64,000 nt of DNA from Anaeromyxobacter diazotrophicus (lineage in GTDB: Bacteria; Myxococcota; Myxococcia; Myxococcales; Anaeromyxobacteraceae), in assembly GCF_013340205.1 (NCBI RefSeq), contig NZ_BJTG01000001.1, positions 372,001 to 436,000 of the forward strand, written 5' to 3'. The translations under genes and the position numbers were made by a program. Below the pieces are notes generated by a model that was not told where the DNA came from, did not search any database, and saw nothing but the letters and a program-made list of their open reading frames with translations. Shown piece by piece: positions 56,137 through 64,000 of this stretch. Position 1 is the first letter of the stretch; each line of letters opens with the position of its first letter.

Positions 56137-57195
56137 CTACTTGTCCCCCGCCCGGCGCAGGGCCAGCCCGACCGCCACCGCCGCGCTGGCGGCCGCCTGG
56201 GTGATGAGCATCGGGTCGAACTTGCGGTCGTCGACGTCGATGGCCTTGAACGGGTTCAGCACCTCGACCGGCACCCCGGCGCGCTGCTCGATGAGCTTGA
56301 AGAGCGCCGGGATGCGGGCGGTGCCGCCCGAGAGGTAGACGCGCGCGATGCGGTTGTCGGCGGCGGTGGCGGCGTAGAAGTCGAGCGAGCGCTGGATCTC
56401 GCCGGCGAGCTGCTCGGCCACCTGCTGGATGACCCGCTCGACCTCCTGCGGCACCACCGCGTCGGTCTCGCCCTGCCCGCCCACCTTGAGCGCCTCGGCC
56501 TCCTCGGCCGAGATGTTGAGCTGCTTCTGGATCTCCTCGGTGAAGGCGTTGCCGCCCATCGTCACGTCGCGCGTGAAGGTGGTGGTGCCGCCCGCCAGGA
56601 TGTTGATGTTGGTGACCGAGGCCCCGACGTTGATGAGGACCACCGTCTCGCCGGGCGCGAGGTCGTAGCTGGCCTCGAACGCGTTCTGGACCGCGAAGGC
56701 GTCCACGTCCACCACCGCCGTCTGCAGGCCGGCCTCGGCGCAGACGGAGGTGTAGTCGTTGATCATGTCCTTCTTGGCGGCGACGAGCAGCACGTCCATC
56801 TGCCCGGCGGCGTCGCCGCCCGGCGTCAGGATCTGCGTGTCGATGTTCACGTCCTTGACGTCGAACGGGATGTACTGCTCCGCCTCCCACTGGATCGACT
56901 CGTCGAGCTCGTCCTGGGACATGCGGGGGAGCGAGATCTTCTTGATGATGACGGAGTGGCCGCGGACGCCGATGGCGGCGTCGCGGGCCTTGACCTTGTG
57001 CTCGGCCAGCAGCTCCTGGATGGCCTGCACCACGGCGCCCGAGTTCATGAGGGCGCCGTCGACGATGGTCTCCGCGGGCAGCTTCGCCACGCCGAAGGCC
57101 TGGAGGGCGTAGCCGCCCTTCCGCTCCTTGAGCTGGACGAGCTTCACGCTCGAGGAGCCGATGTCGAGGCCGACGGCGAGCCTGCTCTTCGCCAT
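56137..57195 (-). CDS. pilM: Type IV pilus ATPase-like protein PilM
   Basis: Cytoplasmic actin-like protein of the pilus base, 352 residues. Actin-fold signatures are AVGLDIGSSSVKLVQL at the start and VLINVGASVTNINIL in the second lobe. Its ribosome site AAGGGAAGG overlaps the stop region of the regulator gene six bases upstream. Confidence 0.95.
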   Translation of the reverse strand: MAKSRLAVGLDIGSSSVKLVQLKERKGGYALQAFGVAKLPAETIVDGALMNSGAVVQAIQELLAEHKVKARDAAIGVRGHSVIIKKISLPRMSQDELDESIQWEAEQYIPFDVKDVNIDTQILTPGGDAAGQMDVLLVAAKKDMINDYTSVCAEAGLQTAVVDVDAFAVQNAFEASYDLAPGETVVLINVGASVTNINILAGGTTTFTRDVTMGGNAFTEEIQKQLNISAEEAEALKVGGQGETDAVVPQEVERVIQQVAEQLAGEIQRSLDFYAATAADNRIARVYLSGGTARIPALFKLIEQRAGVPVEVLNPFKAIDVDDRKFDPMLITQAAASAAVAVGLALRRAGDK

Positions 57196-57201
57196 GGCGC
57201 G

Positions 57202-57498
57202 CTACCTTCCCTTCCTGACGGTGAAGCGGGCCCCGAAGACCCGCTCCTTGTCCTCGGGGCGGAGGCCCAGGGCGAGGATGATCTTGCGCTTGGTGTCGAC
57301 GCGGCAGTCGCTGCCGCCCTCGATGCGGGCCAGGGTGAGCGCGGAGATGCCGGCCTTGCGGGCCAGCTCGGCCTTGGTGAGGAGCTGCTCTTCGCGCATC
57401 ACGCGCACGTTGTTCATGACACGGCTCGTGGCGCGCTTCGCGGCGCCGGCGGCAGTCTTCCTGGGGAGCGAGCGCGCTGCTGCTCGTGAAGAGCCCAT
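57202..57498 (-). CDS. XRE-family regulator at the head of the pil operon
   Basis: 98 residues: a basic N-terminal 27 residues, then a helix-turn-helix of the Cro/XRE type (about 34-85: LTKAELARKAGISALTLARIEGG, ending IILALGLRPEDKERVFG). Six bases separate it from pilM, so it is in the same transcript. It probably controls its own operon; an inverted repeat lies 62 bases upstream. The ATG at 57498 has no clear ribosome site; starts at residues 28 or 34 would keep the whole DNA-binding domain. Confidence 0.8.
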   Translation of the reverse strand: MGSSRAAARSLPRKTAAGAAKRATSRVMNNVRVMREEQLLTKAELARKAGISALTLARIEGGSDCRVDTKRKIILALGLRPEDKERVFGARFTVRKGR

Positions 57499-57559
57499 GC
57501 GACGGGCACGCTACGCGATCGCCGGAGGAGGGATCAAGAAACCGGGCGCCCGCACATAT

Positions 57560-57589
57560 CTGCGAGTGTAGGCGATTGGACGCTCGCAG
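57560..57589 (-). promoter_or_regulatory. Inverted repeat upstream of XRE-pil operon
   Basis: Ten-base arms CTGCGAGTGT / ACGCTCGCAG (one mismatch) with a 10-base spacer. On the minus strand the repeat covers a weak promoter-like pair, TTGATT and TACACT, 19 bases apart. Position and symmetry fit an operator for a dimeric XRE protein. The gap to the next gene (57590-57657) contains a weak CGACTC/GAGTCG pairing that may end the upstream operon. Confidence 0.4.
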
Positions 57590-57657
57590 AATCAAAGTGA
57601 TAGCTCATTGAGCGACTCGGCTTTTTCACCGGGCGCCAAGGAGTCGGGCGCGACCCA

Positions 57658-59034
57658 TCACCCGGAGATCCCGTATTCCTTGATCTTGTAGAGGAGCGCC
57701 CGGTACGAGAGCTCGAGCAGCTCGGCGGCGCGGGTGCGGTTCCCCCCCGTCTGCGCCAGCGCCTTGCGGATGAGCTGCTCCTCCACCGCCCGCGTCGCCC
57801 GCTTGACGGAGAGCGTCGCCTCGGGCAGCTCGAAGGCGGGGGGGGTCCGATCAGGCGCACCTCGCACCACCTCGGGCAGATCGTCCTCCCGCACCAGCGG
57901 CCCCTCGGAGAGCACCGCCGCCCGCTCCATGGCGTGCTCCAGCTCGCGCACGTTGCCGGGCCAGCGGTAGGCCTCGAGCGCCGCCAGCGCCTCGGGGGCG
58001 AAGCCCTCGAGCGGCCCGGCGGGCCGGAGGCTCGCGAAGCGCGCCAGGAAGTGCCGCGCCAGCGCCGGGATGTCGCCGGCCCGCTCCCGCAGCGGCGGCA
58101 GCCGCAGCCCCACCACGTCGAGCCGGTAGTAGAGGTCCTCGCGGAAGCGTCCCGCCTGCACCGCCGCCGGCAGGTCGCGCGCGGTGGCGGCCACCACCCG
58201 CACGTCCACGCGCTCGGAGCGGGTGCCGCCCACCGGCCGGACCTCCTCCTCCTGCAGGAAGCGGAGCAGCTTGACCTGGAGCTGGAGCGGCAGCTCGCCG
58301 ATCTCGTCCAGGAAGAGCGTGCCGCCGTCGGCCTCCACCGCCAGGCCCTTCTTGTCGCGGGCGGCGTCGGTGAAGGCGCCCTTCACGTGCCCGAACAGCT
58401 CCGACTCCATCAGCTCGGCCGGGATGGCGCCGCAGTTCACGGCCACGAACGGCAGGGCGGCCCGCGGCGAGAGGTCGTGCAGCGCGCGGGCGATGAGCTC
58501 CTTGCCGGTCCCCGACTCGCCGGTGAGGAGCACGGTGGTCTTCACCGGCGCGAGCTTCCGCACCTGCTTCAGGAGGTCCGCCATCGGCGCAGAGTCGCCG
58601 ACCAGGCTCTCCACCCGGTACTCCCCGGCCAGCTCGGTACGCAGCCGGCGGTTCTCGCGCCACAGGCGCTGCCGCTCCTCCGCCTTCTTGAGGACCAGCA
58701 GGACCTCGTCAGGCTTGAACGGCTTCGAGACGTAGTCGTAGGCGCCCGCCTTCATCGCCTCCAGCGCCGCGTCGTGCGAGCCGTAGGCGCTCATCACGAT
58801 GAAGGTGAGCTCGGGCTGCGCGCGCTGGGCCTCGCGGAGCAGCGCGAGGCCGTCCAGCCGCGGCATGCGCACGTCGGAGAGGACCAGGTCGTAGTCGCGC
58901 GCCTGGAGCTCCTTCAGCGCCTCCTCGCCGTTCGCGACCGCGCGCACCTCGTAGCCGTGATCCCGGAGGAACACGGTGAGGAGGTGACGCATCGACTCCT
59001 CGTCGTCGGCGATGAGGACGCTGCGGAAGGCCAA
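57658..59034 (-). CDS. NtrC-family sigma-54 response regulator
   Basis: 458 residues, three domains: a receiver (Asp54 phospho-acceptor, Lys104), an AAA+ sigma-54 activation domain (GESGTGKE near 172, GAFTDA at 219-224, GGTLFLDEIGELP Walker B) and a Fis-type helix-turn-helix (ALAQTGGNRTRAAELLELSYRALLYKIKEYGI). The sigma-54-contacting loop usually reads GAFTGA; here Asp replaces the second Gly. The gene ends the operon that includes a histidine kinase three genes upstream, its likely partner. Which promoters it serves is unknown. Confidence 0.95.
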   Translation of the reverse strand: MAFRSVLIADDEESMRHLLTVFLRDHGYEVRAVANGEEALKELQARDYDLVLSDVRMPRLDGLALLREAQRAQPELTFIVMSAYGSHDAALEAMKAGAYDYVSKPFKPDEVLLVLKKAEERQRLWRENRRLRTELAGEYRVESLVGDSAPMADLLKQVRKLAPVKTTVLLTGESGTGKELIARALHDLSPRAALPFVAVNCGAIPAELMESELFGHVKGAFTDAARDKKGLAVEADGGTLFLDEIGELPLQLQVKLLRFLQEEEVRPVGGTRSERVDVRVVAATARDLPAAVQAGRFREDLYYRLDVVGLRLPPLRERAGDIPALARHFLARFASLRPAGPLEGFAPEALAALEAYRWPGNVRELEHAMERAAVLSEGPLVREDDLPEVVRGAPDRTPPAFELPEATLSVKRATRAVEEQLIRKALAQTGGNRTRAAELLELSYRALLYKIKEYGISG

Positions 59035-59052
59035 GGGAGGGGCAATGTAGCA

Positions 59053-59787
59053 CTACAGGTCCAGCTTCTTGAACACGCGCTCCGGGATGGCCCGCACCGC
59101 GAGCAGGATGAAGCGCCAGAACCACGGCACGTAGAGCACGTCGCGCCGGGCGTCGGCGGCGCGGACGATGGCGGCGGCCACCCGCTCCGGCGAGGCGAAG
59201 AGCGGGTTCTTCGGGACGTGCGCCGTCATGGGGGTGTCGACGAAGCCTGGCTTCACGGTGAGCACGTGCAGGCCGGTGCGGTGCCAGCGGTTCCGCAGCC
59301 CCTGCGCGAAGAGCGCCAGCCCGCCCTTGGCCGCGCCGTAGGCGAAGTTGCTGCCGCGCCCGCGGTCGCCGGCCACCGAGCCCAGCACGACCAGCGAGCC
59401 GGCCCCGCGCCTCGCCAGGCGCGCGGCGAAGGCGGTGAGGAGCGAGGCGGGGGCGACGAGGTTCGTGTGGAGCACCGCCGCCGCCGCCGCGGGATCGGCG
59501 GCGTAGGCGGCCGGATCGCCGAGCGCGCCCTGCGCGACCACCACCAGATCCACCGGACCGAGCAGCGCCTCCGCCTCGGCGGCGAGCGCGGCGTGCGCGG
59601 CGAGCTCGTCGAGCTCCAGCGCCCGCACCTCGACCCGGGCGGCGCCGCGCAGCCGCAGGTCGGCCGCCACCGCGGCGAGCCGCCCCGGCTTGCGCCCGAC
59701 GAGGAGCAGCGCCGCCCCGCGCGCCGCGTGCAGCCGCGCCACCTGCTCGGCGATGGCGGAGGTGGCGCCCAGCACGACGACGTTCAC
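59053..59787 (-). CDS. SDR reductase, DprE2-like
   Basis: Short-chain dehydrogenase, 244 residues. NAD(P)-binding LGATSAIAEQVARLHAARGA at the start, the catalytic Tyr and Lys in YGAAKGGL, and a C-terminal membrane-associated tail (WFWRFILLAVRAIP). It resembles DprE2, which reduces the keto intermediate in making decaprenyl-phospho-arabinose. The GTG at 59787 overlaps the oxidase stop as GTGA, matching the paired action of DprE1 and DprE2. Confidence 0.85.
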   Translation of the reverse strand: MNVVVLGATSAIAEQVARLHAARGAALLLVGRKPGRLAAVAADLRLRGAARVEVRALELDELAAHAALAAEAEALLGPVDLVVVAQGALGDPAAYAADPAAAAAVLHTNLVAPASLLTAFAARLARRGAGSLVVLGSVAGDRGRGSNFAYGAAKGGLALFAQGLRNRWHRTGLHVLTVKPGFVDTPMTAHVPKNPLFASPERVAAAIVRAADARRDVLYVPWFWRFILLAVRAIPERVFKKLDL

Positions 59788-61088
59788 GGCCGCTCCTCCG
59801 CGGCGGTCACGCGCCGCCAGAAGGTGGACTCGAACCTCGGATCCCGCAGGCGTTCCAGCTCGGGCGCGCGCGGGTACGCGGCGCGGAACATGCGGGGGGA
59901 CATGACGAGGTCCTTGGCCGGGTAGAGCGCCCCGCCCTGCTCCAGGACCAGGCCCTCCAGCTCCCGGAAGAGCGCGAGGGTGCGCTCCCCGCGCCGCGGG
60001 AAGTCGAGCGCGACGGTGACGCCCGGGCGCGGGAACGAGAGGAGGCCCGGCGAGGGCAGGCCGCCGAAGGTCTTCAGCACGGCCAGGAACGAGCCCTGGC
60101 CCGAGCGCGCGATGGCGTCGAGCACGCCGCGGACCCCGCCCAGGCCGCGGTCGAACGGGAGCACGCACTGGAACTGCATCAGGCCGCTCCGCCCGTAGAT
60201 GCGGTTCCAGCGCTCCACCCCGTCGAGCGGGAAGAAGAAGGGCTCGTAGTGGACGAGCCGCTCGCCCGCCCCGCGGTTCCTCCAGCGGTAGAGCGCGTTG
60301 AAGGCCTTCACGGTGAGGCGATTGAGCACCGCGTCCGGGAGGTCGAACGGCACCGTCACCGGCCGCCGCCGCCGGCCGGCGCGGAACGGCGCCTCGGCGT
60401 GGTTGCCGCGGTAGAAGAGCCCGCGCCCGAGCCGGTCGCCCCGCGCCAGGCAGTCGATCCAGGCGACCGTGTACTCGTGGGTGGTGTCGGACCGGGCCGA
60501 GAGCTCGAAGAACGCGTCCACGTTCTCGAACGGCACCGTCTCCCACCGGATGAACGCGCTCGGGATCCGCTTCAGCCGGAGCTCGGCCCAGGTGACGAGG
60601 CCGGTGAGCCCCAGCCCGCCGACGGTGGCCGCGAACAGCTCGGGGTGCTCCGCCGGCGAGCACACCCGGCGCGAGCCGTCCGAGCGCAGGAGCTCGAGGC
60701 GCGTCACGTGCGCCCCGAAGGTGCCGGCGCGGTGGTGGTTCTTGCCGTGGATGTCGTTGGCGATGGCGCCGCCCACCGTGACGTGCTTCGTGCCGGGGAC
60801 GACCGTCGGGAAGAAGCCCAGCGGCGCGAAGCGGGCCAGGATCTCGCCCAGCGTCACGCCCCCCTCGCAGGCGAGGAGGCCGGTCGCCTCGTCGAAGGAG
60901 ATGAAGCGCGAGAGGCCGCGCGTGAGCAGGAGCGTGCCGCCCTGGTCGAGGCACGCGTCGCCGTAGCTCCGGCCGCGCCCGAACGGCAGCATGGTCCCCT
61001 CGACCTCCGGGAGCGGGTCGTCGCGCCACCACAGCGGCCGCGCGGCGCCCTCGGCGCGGATGCGGCCCCACGACTCGACAGGTGCCAT
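59784..61088 (-). CDS. FAD-dependent oxidase, DprE1-like
   Basis: 434 residues. An FAD-binding domain of the vanillyl-alcohol oxidase type (FGRGRSYGDACLD, VGGAIANDIHGKNHHRAG) is followed by a substrate domain with VALDFPRRGE and YPAKDLVMSP, which align with DprE1 motifs. DprE1 oxidises decaprenyl-phospho-ribose at C2. The position of mycobacterial DprE1 Cys387, hit by benzothiazinones, appears to be Ala360 here; this alignment is from memory of the DprE1 sequence. Next to a UbiA-type enzyme and a DprE2-like reductase. Confidence 0.85.
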   Translation of the reverse strand: MAPVESWGRIRAEGAARPLWWRDDPLPEVEGTMLPFGRGRSYGDACLDQGGTLLLTRGLSRFISFDEATGLLACEGGVTLGEILARFAPLGFFPTVVPGTKHVTVGGAIANDIHGKNHHRAGTFGAHVTRLELLRSDGSRRVCSPAEHPELFAATVGGLGLTGLVTWAELRLKRIPSAFIRWETVPFENVDAFFELSARSDTTHEYTVAWIDCLARGDRLGRGLFYRGNHAEAPFRAGRRRRPVTVPFDLPDAVLNRLTVKAFNALYRWRNRGAGERLVHYEPFFFPLDGVERWNRIYGRSGLMQFQCVLPFDRGLGGVRGVLDAIARSGQGSFLAVLKTFGGLPSPGLLSFPRPGVTVALDFPRRGERTLALFRELEGLVLEQGGALYPAKDLVMSPRMFRAAYPRAPELERLRDPRFESTFWRRVTAAEERP

Positions 61089-61100
61089 CGCGATCCTTCC

Positions 61101-62003
61101 TCAGGTCCCCGCCACCACGACCGCCGCCGCCAGCGCCCCCACCAGCCAGCTCGGCGGGTCGCGCAGCGCGAAGAGCACCGGGTCCTCGTCGACGGCGCCC
61201 CGGCGGGCGAGGAGCCACAGGCGGCTCACCCAGTAGAGCCCGAGCGGGCAGAGCAGCCAGAGCCGCTCGGGGTGCGCGTAGAGGCGCGTCACGTCCGCGC
61301 TCGCCACGTAGAGCGCGAGCACCAGCACCGCCACCAGGCCGCTCGCGACGCCGATCATGGAGAGGATCTCGAGGTCCGCGGTGGAGTAGCCGCGGCCGCG
61401 GGCGGCGAGGCCGGCCGCCGCGCCGGCGGTCATCCGGCGCAGCTCCGACGTGCGCTTCACGAGCGCCAGCGAGAGGAAGAGGAACATGGCGAGCGTGAAG
61501 AGCCACGCCGAGGTGGGGACGCCCGTGGCGAGCGTGCCGGCGAGGATGCGCAGCGCGTAGAGCCCGGCCAGCACGAGCACGTCCAGCACCGGCACGCGCT
61601 TCAGCCGCACGGAGTAGGCGACGGTGACGAGCCAGTAGACGCCCAGGGCGCCGAGGAAGCCCGGCAGGGCGGTCAGCGCCAGCGCCAGGGCGGCCGCGAG
61701 CGCCGCCGCGGCCAGCGCGAGGGCGGCGCGGGGCGAGAGCTCGCCCGCCGCCAGCGGGCGGCGCGCCTTGACGGGGTGGACCCGGTCCGCCTCGCGATCG
61801 AGGAGATCGTTCACGACGTAGGCGCTCGAGGCGGCAAGGGAGAAGGCGGCCGCGCCGACGAGGGCCGGCGCGAGCACGTCCGCCGAGAGCCGGTGCGCCC
61901 CGAGCGGCGGGACGAGGAGCAGCAGGTTCTTCGACCACTGGTGGACGCGCAGGAGCCGCACCGCGGGGCGAAGGGGCGAGCGGGCCGGCGAGGCGTCGGG
62001 CAC
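61101..62003 (-). CDS. UbiA-type prenyltransferase (polyprenyl-phosphate phosphoribosyltransferase-like)
   Basis: 300 residues from GTG 62003, with about nine membrane segments. The first Asp-rich motif is NDLLDREADRVHPVKARRPLAAG, with RVHQWSKNLLLLVPPL before it; this pairing is characteristic of the decaprenyl-phosphate phosphoribosyltransferase branch of UbiA (Rv3806c type). It would load phosphoribose on a polyprenyl phosphate, the substrate for the DprE1/E2 pair. A TTG at 62039 overlapping the kinase stop is an alternative start. Confidence 0.85.
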   Translation of the reverse strand: MPDASPARSPLRPAVRLLRVHQWSKNLLLLVPPLGAHRLSADVLAPALVGAAAFSLAASSAYVVNDLLDREADRVHPVKARRPLAAGELSPRAALALAAAALAAALALALTALPGFLGALGVYWLVTVAYSVRLKRVPVLDVLVLAGLYALRILAGTLATGVPTSAWLFTLAMFLFLSLALVKRTSELRRMTAGAAAGLAARGRGYSTADLEILSMIGVASGLVAVLVLALYVASADVTRLYAHPERLWLLCPLGLYWVSRLWLLARRGAVDEDPVLFALRDPPSWLVGALAAAVVVAGT

Positions 62004-62035
62004 GGGCGAGCCCGTAGCGCGAGCGCGGCGCGCGG

Positions 62036-63151
62036 TCAAGCGCCGGCGGTCGGGCCAGCCGCCCGGAGCGCGAGCTCGAAGACCGCCCCCGTCCCGGGGG
62101 CGTTGCGGGCGGCGATCTCGCCGCCGAACGTCTCCATGATGCGGTGGCTGAGCGCGAGGCCGAGGCCCGTGCCCTGTCCGGGCTCCTTGGTCGTGAAGAA
62201 CGGGTCGAAGATGCGGGGCAGGTCGGCCTCGGGGATCCCGGGCCCTCCGTCCGCGACGGAGAGGAGCACCCGTCCGCCCTCGGACCGCCCGGTGATGCGC
62301 ACCCAGCCCGCACCCCCCATCGCGTCCCCGGCGTTGAGGAAGAGGTTCAAGAGCACCTGCGCGAGGTGGTGCTCGTCAGCCTTGACGCGCGGCAGCTCCG
62401 GCAGCTCCACCGACACCTCGACCCGCTTGAACCGCGCCTGGACCCGGGCCAGCCGGAGCGCCGCGTCGACCGCGGCCGCCAGGTCGATCGGCCCGAGCAG
62501 CGGCGGCGCCGGCCGCGCGAAGTCGAGCAGATCGCGGACCGTGCGGTCGATCCGGTCGGCGGCCGCCGCGATGCGGCCGAGCGCGTCCACGAGATCGGGG
62601 TGCGGGTCCGGCGGCAGCCGCGCCCGCGCCAGCTCGACGTAGCCGGCCACGGCGCCGAGCGGATTGCCCACCTCGTGCGCCAGCCCGGAGGCGAGCCGGC
62701 CGACCGTGGCGAGCTTCTCGCTGCGCAGCAGCGACTCGCGCGTCTGCGCCAGCGCGCGGTTGGCGGCGGTCAGCTCCTCGACCTTCGCGGCCAGCCGCTC
62801 CCGCTCGTCCCCCAGCGCGCCGGCGAGCCGCTCGAACGCGACCGCCGCCCGGGAGAACGCGAGGCCGCCCGGCTCGCCGAGCAGCGGGAGCCCCTCCCCG
62901 CGCCCCGAGCGCCCGAGCCGCGCCGCCGCGTCCAGGAGCCGCTCGATGGGGCGGCCGAGCCCGCTCGAGAGGAGCACGAAGCCGAGGGCGAGCACGACCG
63001 CCGCCACCGCGCCGGCGAGCGGCGCGAGCGCCGCGGGCGTGAGCGGGCGGCGCGCGGCCAGCGGCAGCCCGAGCGCGAGCACCGCCACCCCCGCCGCGGA
63101 CGCGAGCGCCAGCGCGTACAGCAGGAGCAGGGCGTGGACGCGCGGGCGCAC
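62036..63151 (-). CDS. Sensor histidine kinase
   Basis: 371 residues. Two N-terminal membrane segments (about 7-32 and 43-63) with only about 10 residues between them, then a HAMP-like linker and coiled coil. The dimerisation domain has LASGLAHEVGNPLGAVAGY with phospho-His159, and the ATPase domain has N (LNLFLNAGDAM), DGGPGIP and GTGLGLALSHRI. The small exposed loop suggests it senses in the membrane or cytoplasm. In an operon with the NtrC-type regulator; start GTG 63151, three bases after the methyltransferase stop. Confidence 0.9.
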   Translation of the reverse strand: MRPRVHALLLLYALALASAAGVAVLALGLPLAARRPLTPAALAPLAGAVAAVVLALGFVLLSSGLGRPIERLLDAAARLGRSGRGEGLPLLGEPGGLAFSRAAVAFERLAGALGDERERLAAKVEELTAANRALAQTRESLLRSEKLATVGRLASGLAHEVGNPLGAVAGYVELARARLPPDPHPDLVDALGRIAAAADRIDRTVRDLLDFARPAPPLLGPIDLAAAVDAALRLARVQARFKRVEVSVELPELPRVKADEHHLAQVLLNLFLNAGDAMGGAGWVRITGRSEGGRVLLSVADGGPGIPEADLPRIFDPFFTTKEPGQGTGLGLALSHRIMETFGGEIAARNAPGTGAVFELALRAAGPTAGA

Positions 63152-63154
63152 GGC

Positions 63155-64000
63155 TCAGCCGGCGAGCTCGGCCGGCGCGCGCTGCGCCTGGGCCTCGACC
63201 GCCCTGGGCTCGAGCACCGCGATGAGCGACAGCGCCGGCAGGGGCAGCGCGCGATCGATCTTGCGGAAGAGCGGGGTGAGGAGGTTGAGCAGCTTGATCT
63301 GCATGAGGCCGAAGGTGCGGCGGCGCAGGACCCTCCCGTTGAGCCACCAGGCGAAGGAGCCGACCCGGTTGAAGCGCAGCACCTGCTTCACCTCGAAGCC
63401 GGCGTCGGCGGCGAGCTTTCGCAGGGACGCCTCGCTGTAGCGCCGCTTGTGCCCCAGCACCTCGTCGAGCGTGCCGAAGAGCCCCTCCCCCTGCGGCACG
63501 AGCACGATGGCGTGGCCGCCCTGGGCCAGCGCCGAGCGGATGTTCGCGAGCGCGCCGCGGTCGTCGTCGACGTGCTCGATGACGTTGAGGCAGATGACGG
63601 TGTCGAAGTCGCGGACGCGCGGGAAGGACTCGAGCGCCGTCACGTCGGTGAGCTGCGCGTCCAGGTAGGGCCGGTCGGGCGTCAGGCCGCGCAGCGTCTG
63701 GAGGTAGAGCGGGTTGATGTCGCTCGCCACGTAGCGCCTGCGGGGGATGAGCTGGCGCGTCAGGTTCCCGGTGCCGCTGCCGATCTCCAGCACCCGCGAG
63801 CCGAGGAAGGGGCGGATGGTGTCGGCCATCCAGGCGTTGAAGCGGGGGGCGCGCGCCAGCCGGCCGAGGATCTGGCTGCCGTGGGCGTCGCGGGCGTAGA
63901 TGCCGTCCGAGAGGCTGAAGCGCACGATGGCCCACAGCGCCGAGACGCCGTCCCGCCAGTTGATCTTCTTGCCCTCCTGGTAGGTCCGCCCCGAGTAGCT
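63155..64000 (-). CDS. GT2-tail/SAM-methyltransferase fusion (partial)
   Basis: The frame is open to the right edge, so the start lies outside. The first 25 visible residues ([20 protein letters not shown], then ALWAI) match the C-terminal signature of DPM1-like GT2 glycosyltransferases. They run directly into a class I methyltransferase with [27 protein letters not shown] and a C-terminal part found in sugar or lipid methyltransferases. A GTG at 63925 would start a methyltransferase alone, but the GT2 tail is in frame without a break, so I read it as one fused protein. Confidence 0.75.
   Translation of the reverse strand, partial: SYSGRTYQEGKKINWRDGVSALWAIVRFSLSDGIYARDAHGSQILGRLARAPRFNAWMADTIRPFLGSRVLEIGSGTGNLTRQLIPRRRYVASDINPLYLQTLRGLTPDRPYLDAQLTDVTALESFPRVRDFDTVICLNVIEHVDDDRGALANIRSALAQGGHAIVLVPQGEGLFGTLDEVLGHKRRYSEASLRKLAADAGFEVKQVLRFNRVGSFAWWLNGRVLRRRTFGLMQIKLLNLLTPLFRKIDRALPLPALSLIAVLEPRAVEAQAQRAPAELAG

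Noticed and set aside
63155-63925. Methyltransferase starting at GTG 63925 as a complete gene
   Set aside because: The 25 codons to the right are in frame and match the end of GT2 glycosyltransferases, so a longer protein is more likely.

Overview
The window looks like a piece of a myxobacterial chromosome, closest in style to Anaeromyxobacter. Base composition is very GC-rich, with G or C at nearly all third codon positions. GTG and TTG starts are common, and adjacent genes often overlap by four bases (ATGA or GTGA). The gene content also fits: gspN in the type II secretion operon, a pilMNOPQ cluster, Pro/Ala-rich linkers, TPR and roadblock proteins, and an NtrC-type regulator. The assignment comes from gene content and style only; no rRNA or tRNA is present to confirm it.

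Layout: (1) 1-12735, plus strand: the type II secretion operon gspC(partial)-D-E-F-G-H-I-J-K-L-M-N. (2) 12626-16160, minus: an alpha/beta hydrolase and a membrane chemoreceptor. (3) 16382-24359, plus: smc-ftsY-Na/Pi cotransporter, a HAD phosphatase, and a GNAT acetyltransferase behind a MerR/SoxR-type palindromic promoter. (4) 24386-32450, minus: a processive GT2 glycosyltransferase with its own strong promoter; a murI-hypothetical-ftsE-ftsX-envC-ctpA cluster for cell wall and division; and a lipoprotein. (5) 32701-37556, plus: tolQ-tolR-tolA/tonB-tolB, a Ppx/GppA phosphatase and an MtnX-like phosphatase. (6) 37553-48076, minus: a TPR protein, an ExeA-like ATPase, a TamB protein and an Omp85 (BamA/TamA-like) protein, read from a promoter near 48163-48191. 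(7) 48266-57498, minus: an XRE regulator, pilM-N-O-P-Q, a lipoprotein, a roadblock protein, elongation factor P, accB and accC. (8) 57658-64000, minus: a protein with a GT2-like tail fused to a methyltransferase (cut by the window edge), a histidine kinase, a UbiA-type prenyltransferase, a DprE1-like oxidase, a DprE2-like reductase and an NtrC-type response regulator.

Most of the window builds the cell envelope: two secretin machines (type II secretion and type IV pili), Tol-Pal, TamB/Omp85, FtsEX-EnvC with a Ctp protease, peptidoglycan precursor synthesis (murI), fatty acid initiation (accBC), and probably polyprenyl-phospho-arabinose synthesis. The last is the most unusual part: three genes resembling the mycobacterial UbiA/DprE1/DprE2 pathway lie between a histidine kinase and an NtrC-type regulator in one apparent operon.

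Gene density is very high. No gap exceeds about 250 bases (largest 32451-32700, holding the tol promoter candidate). I saw no insertion sequence, prophage, CRISPR array, tRNA, rRNA or recognisable riboswitch. All promoter and terminator calls are by eye.
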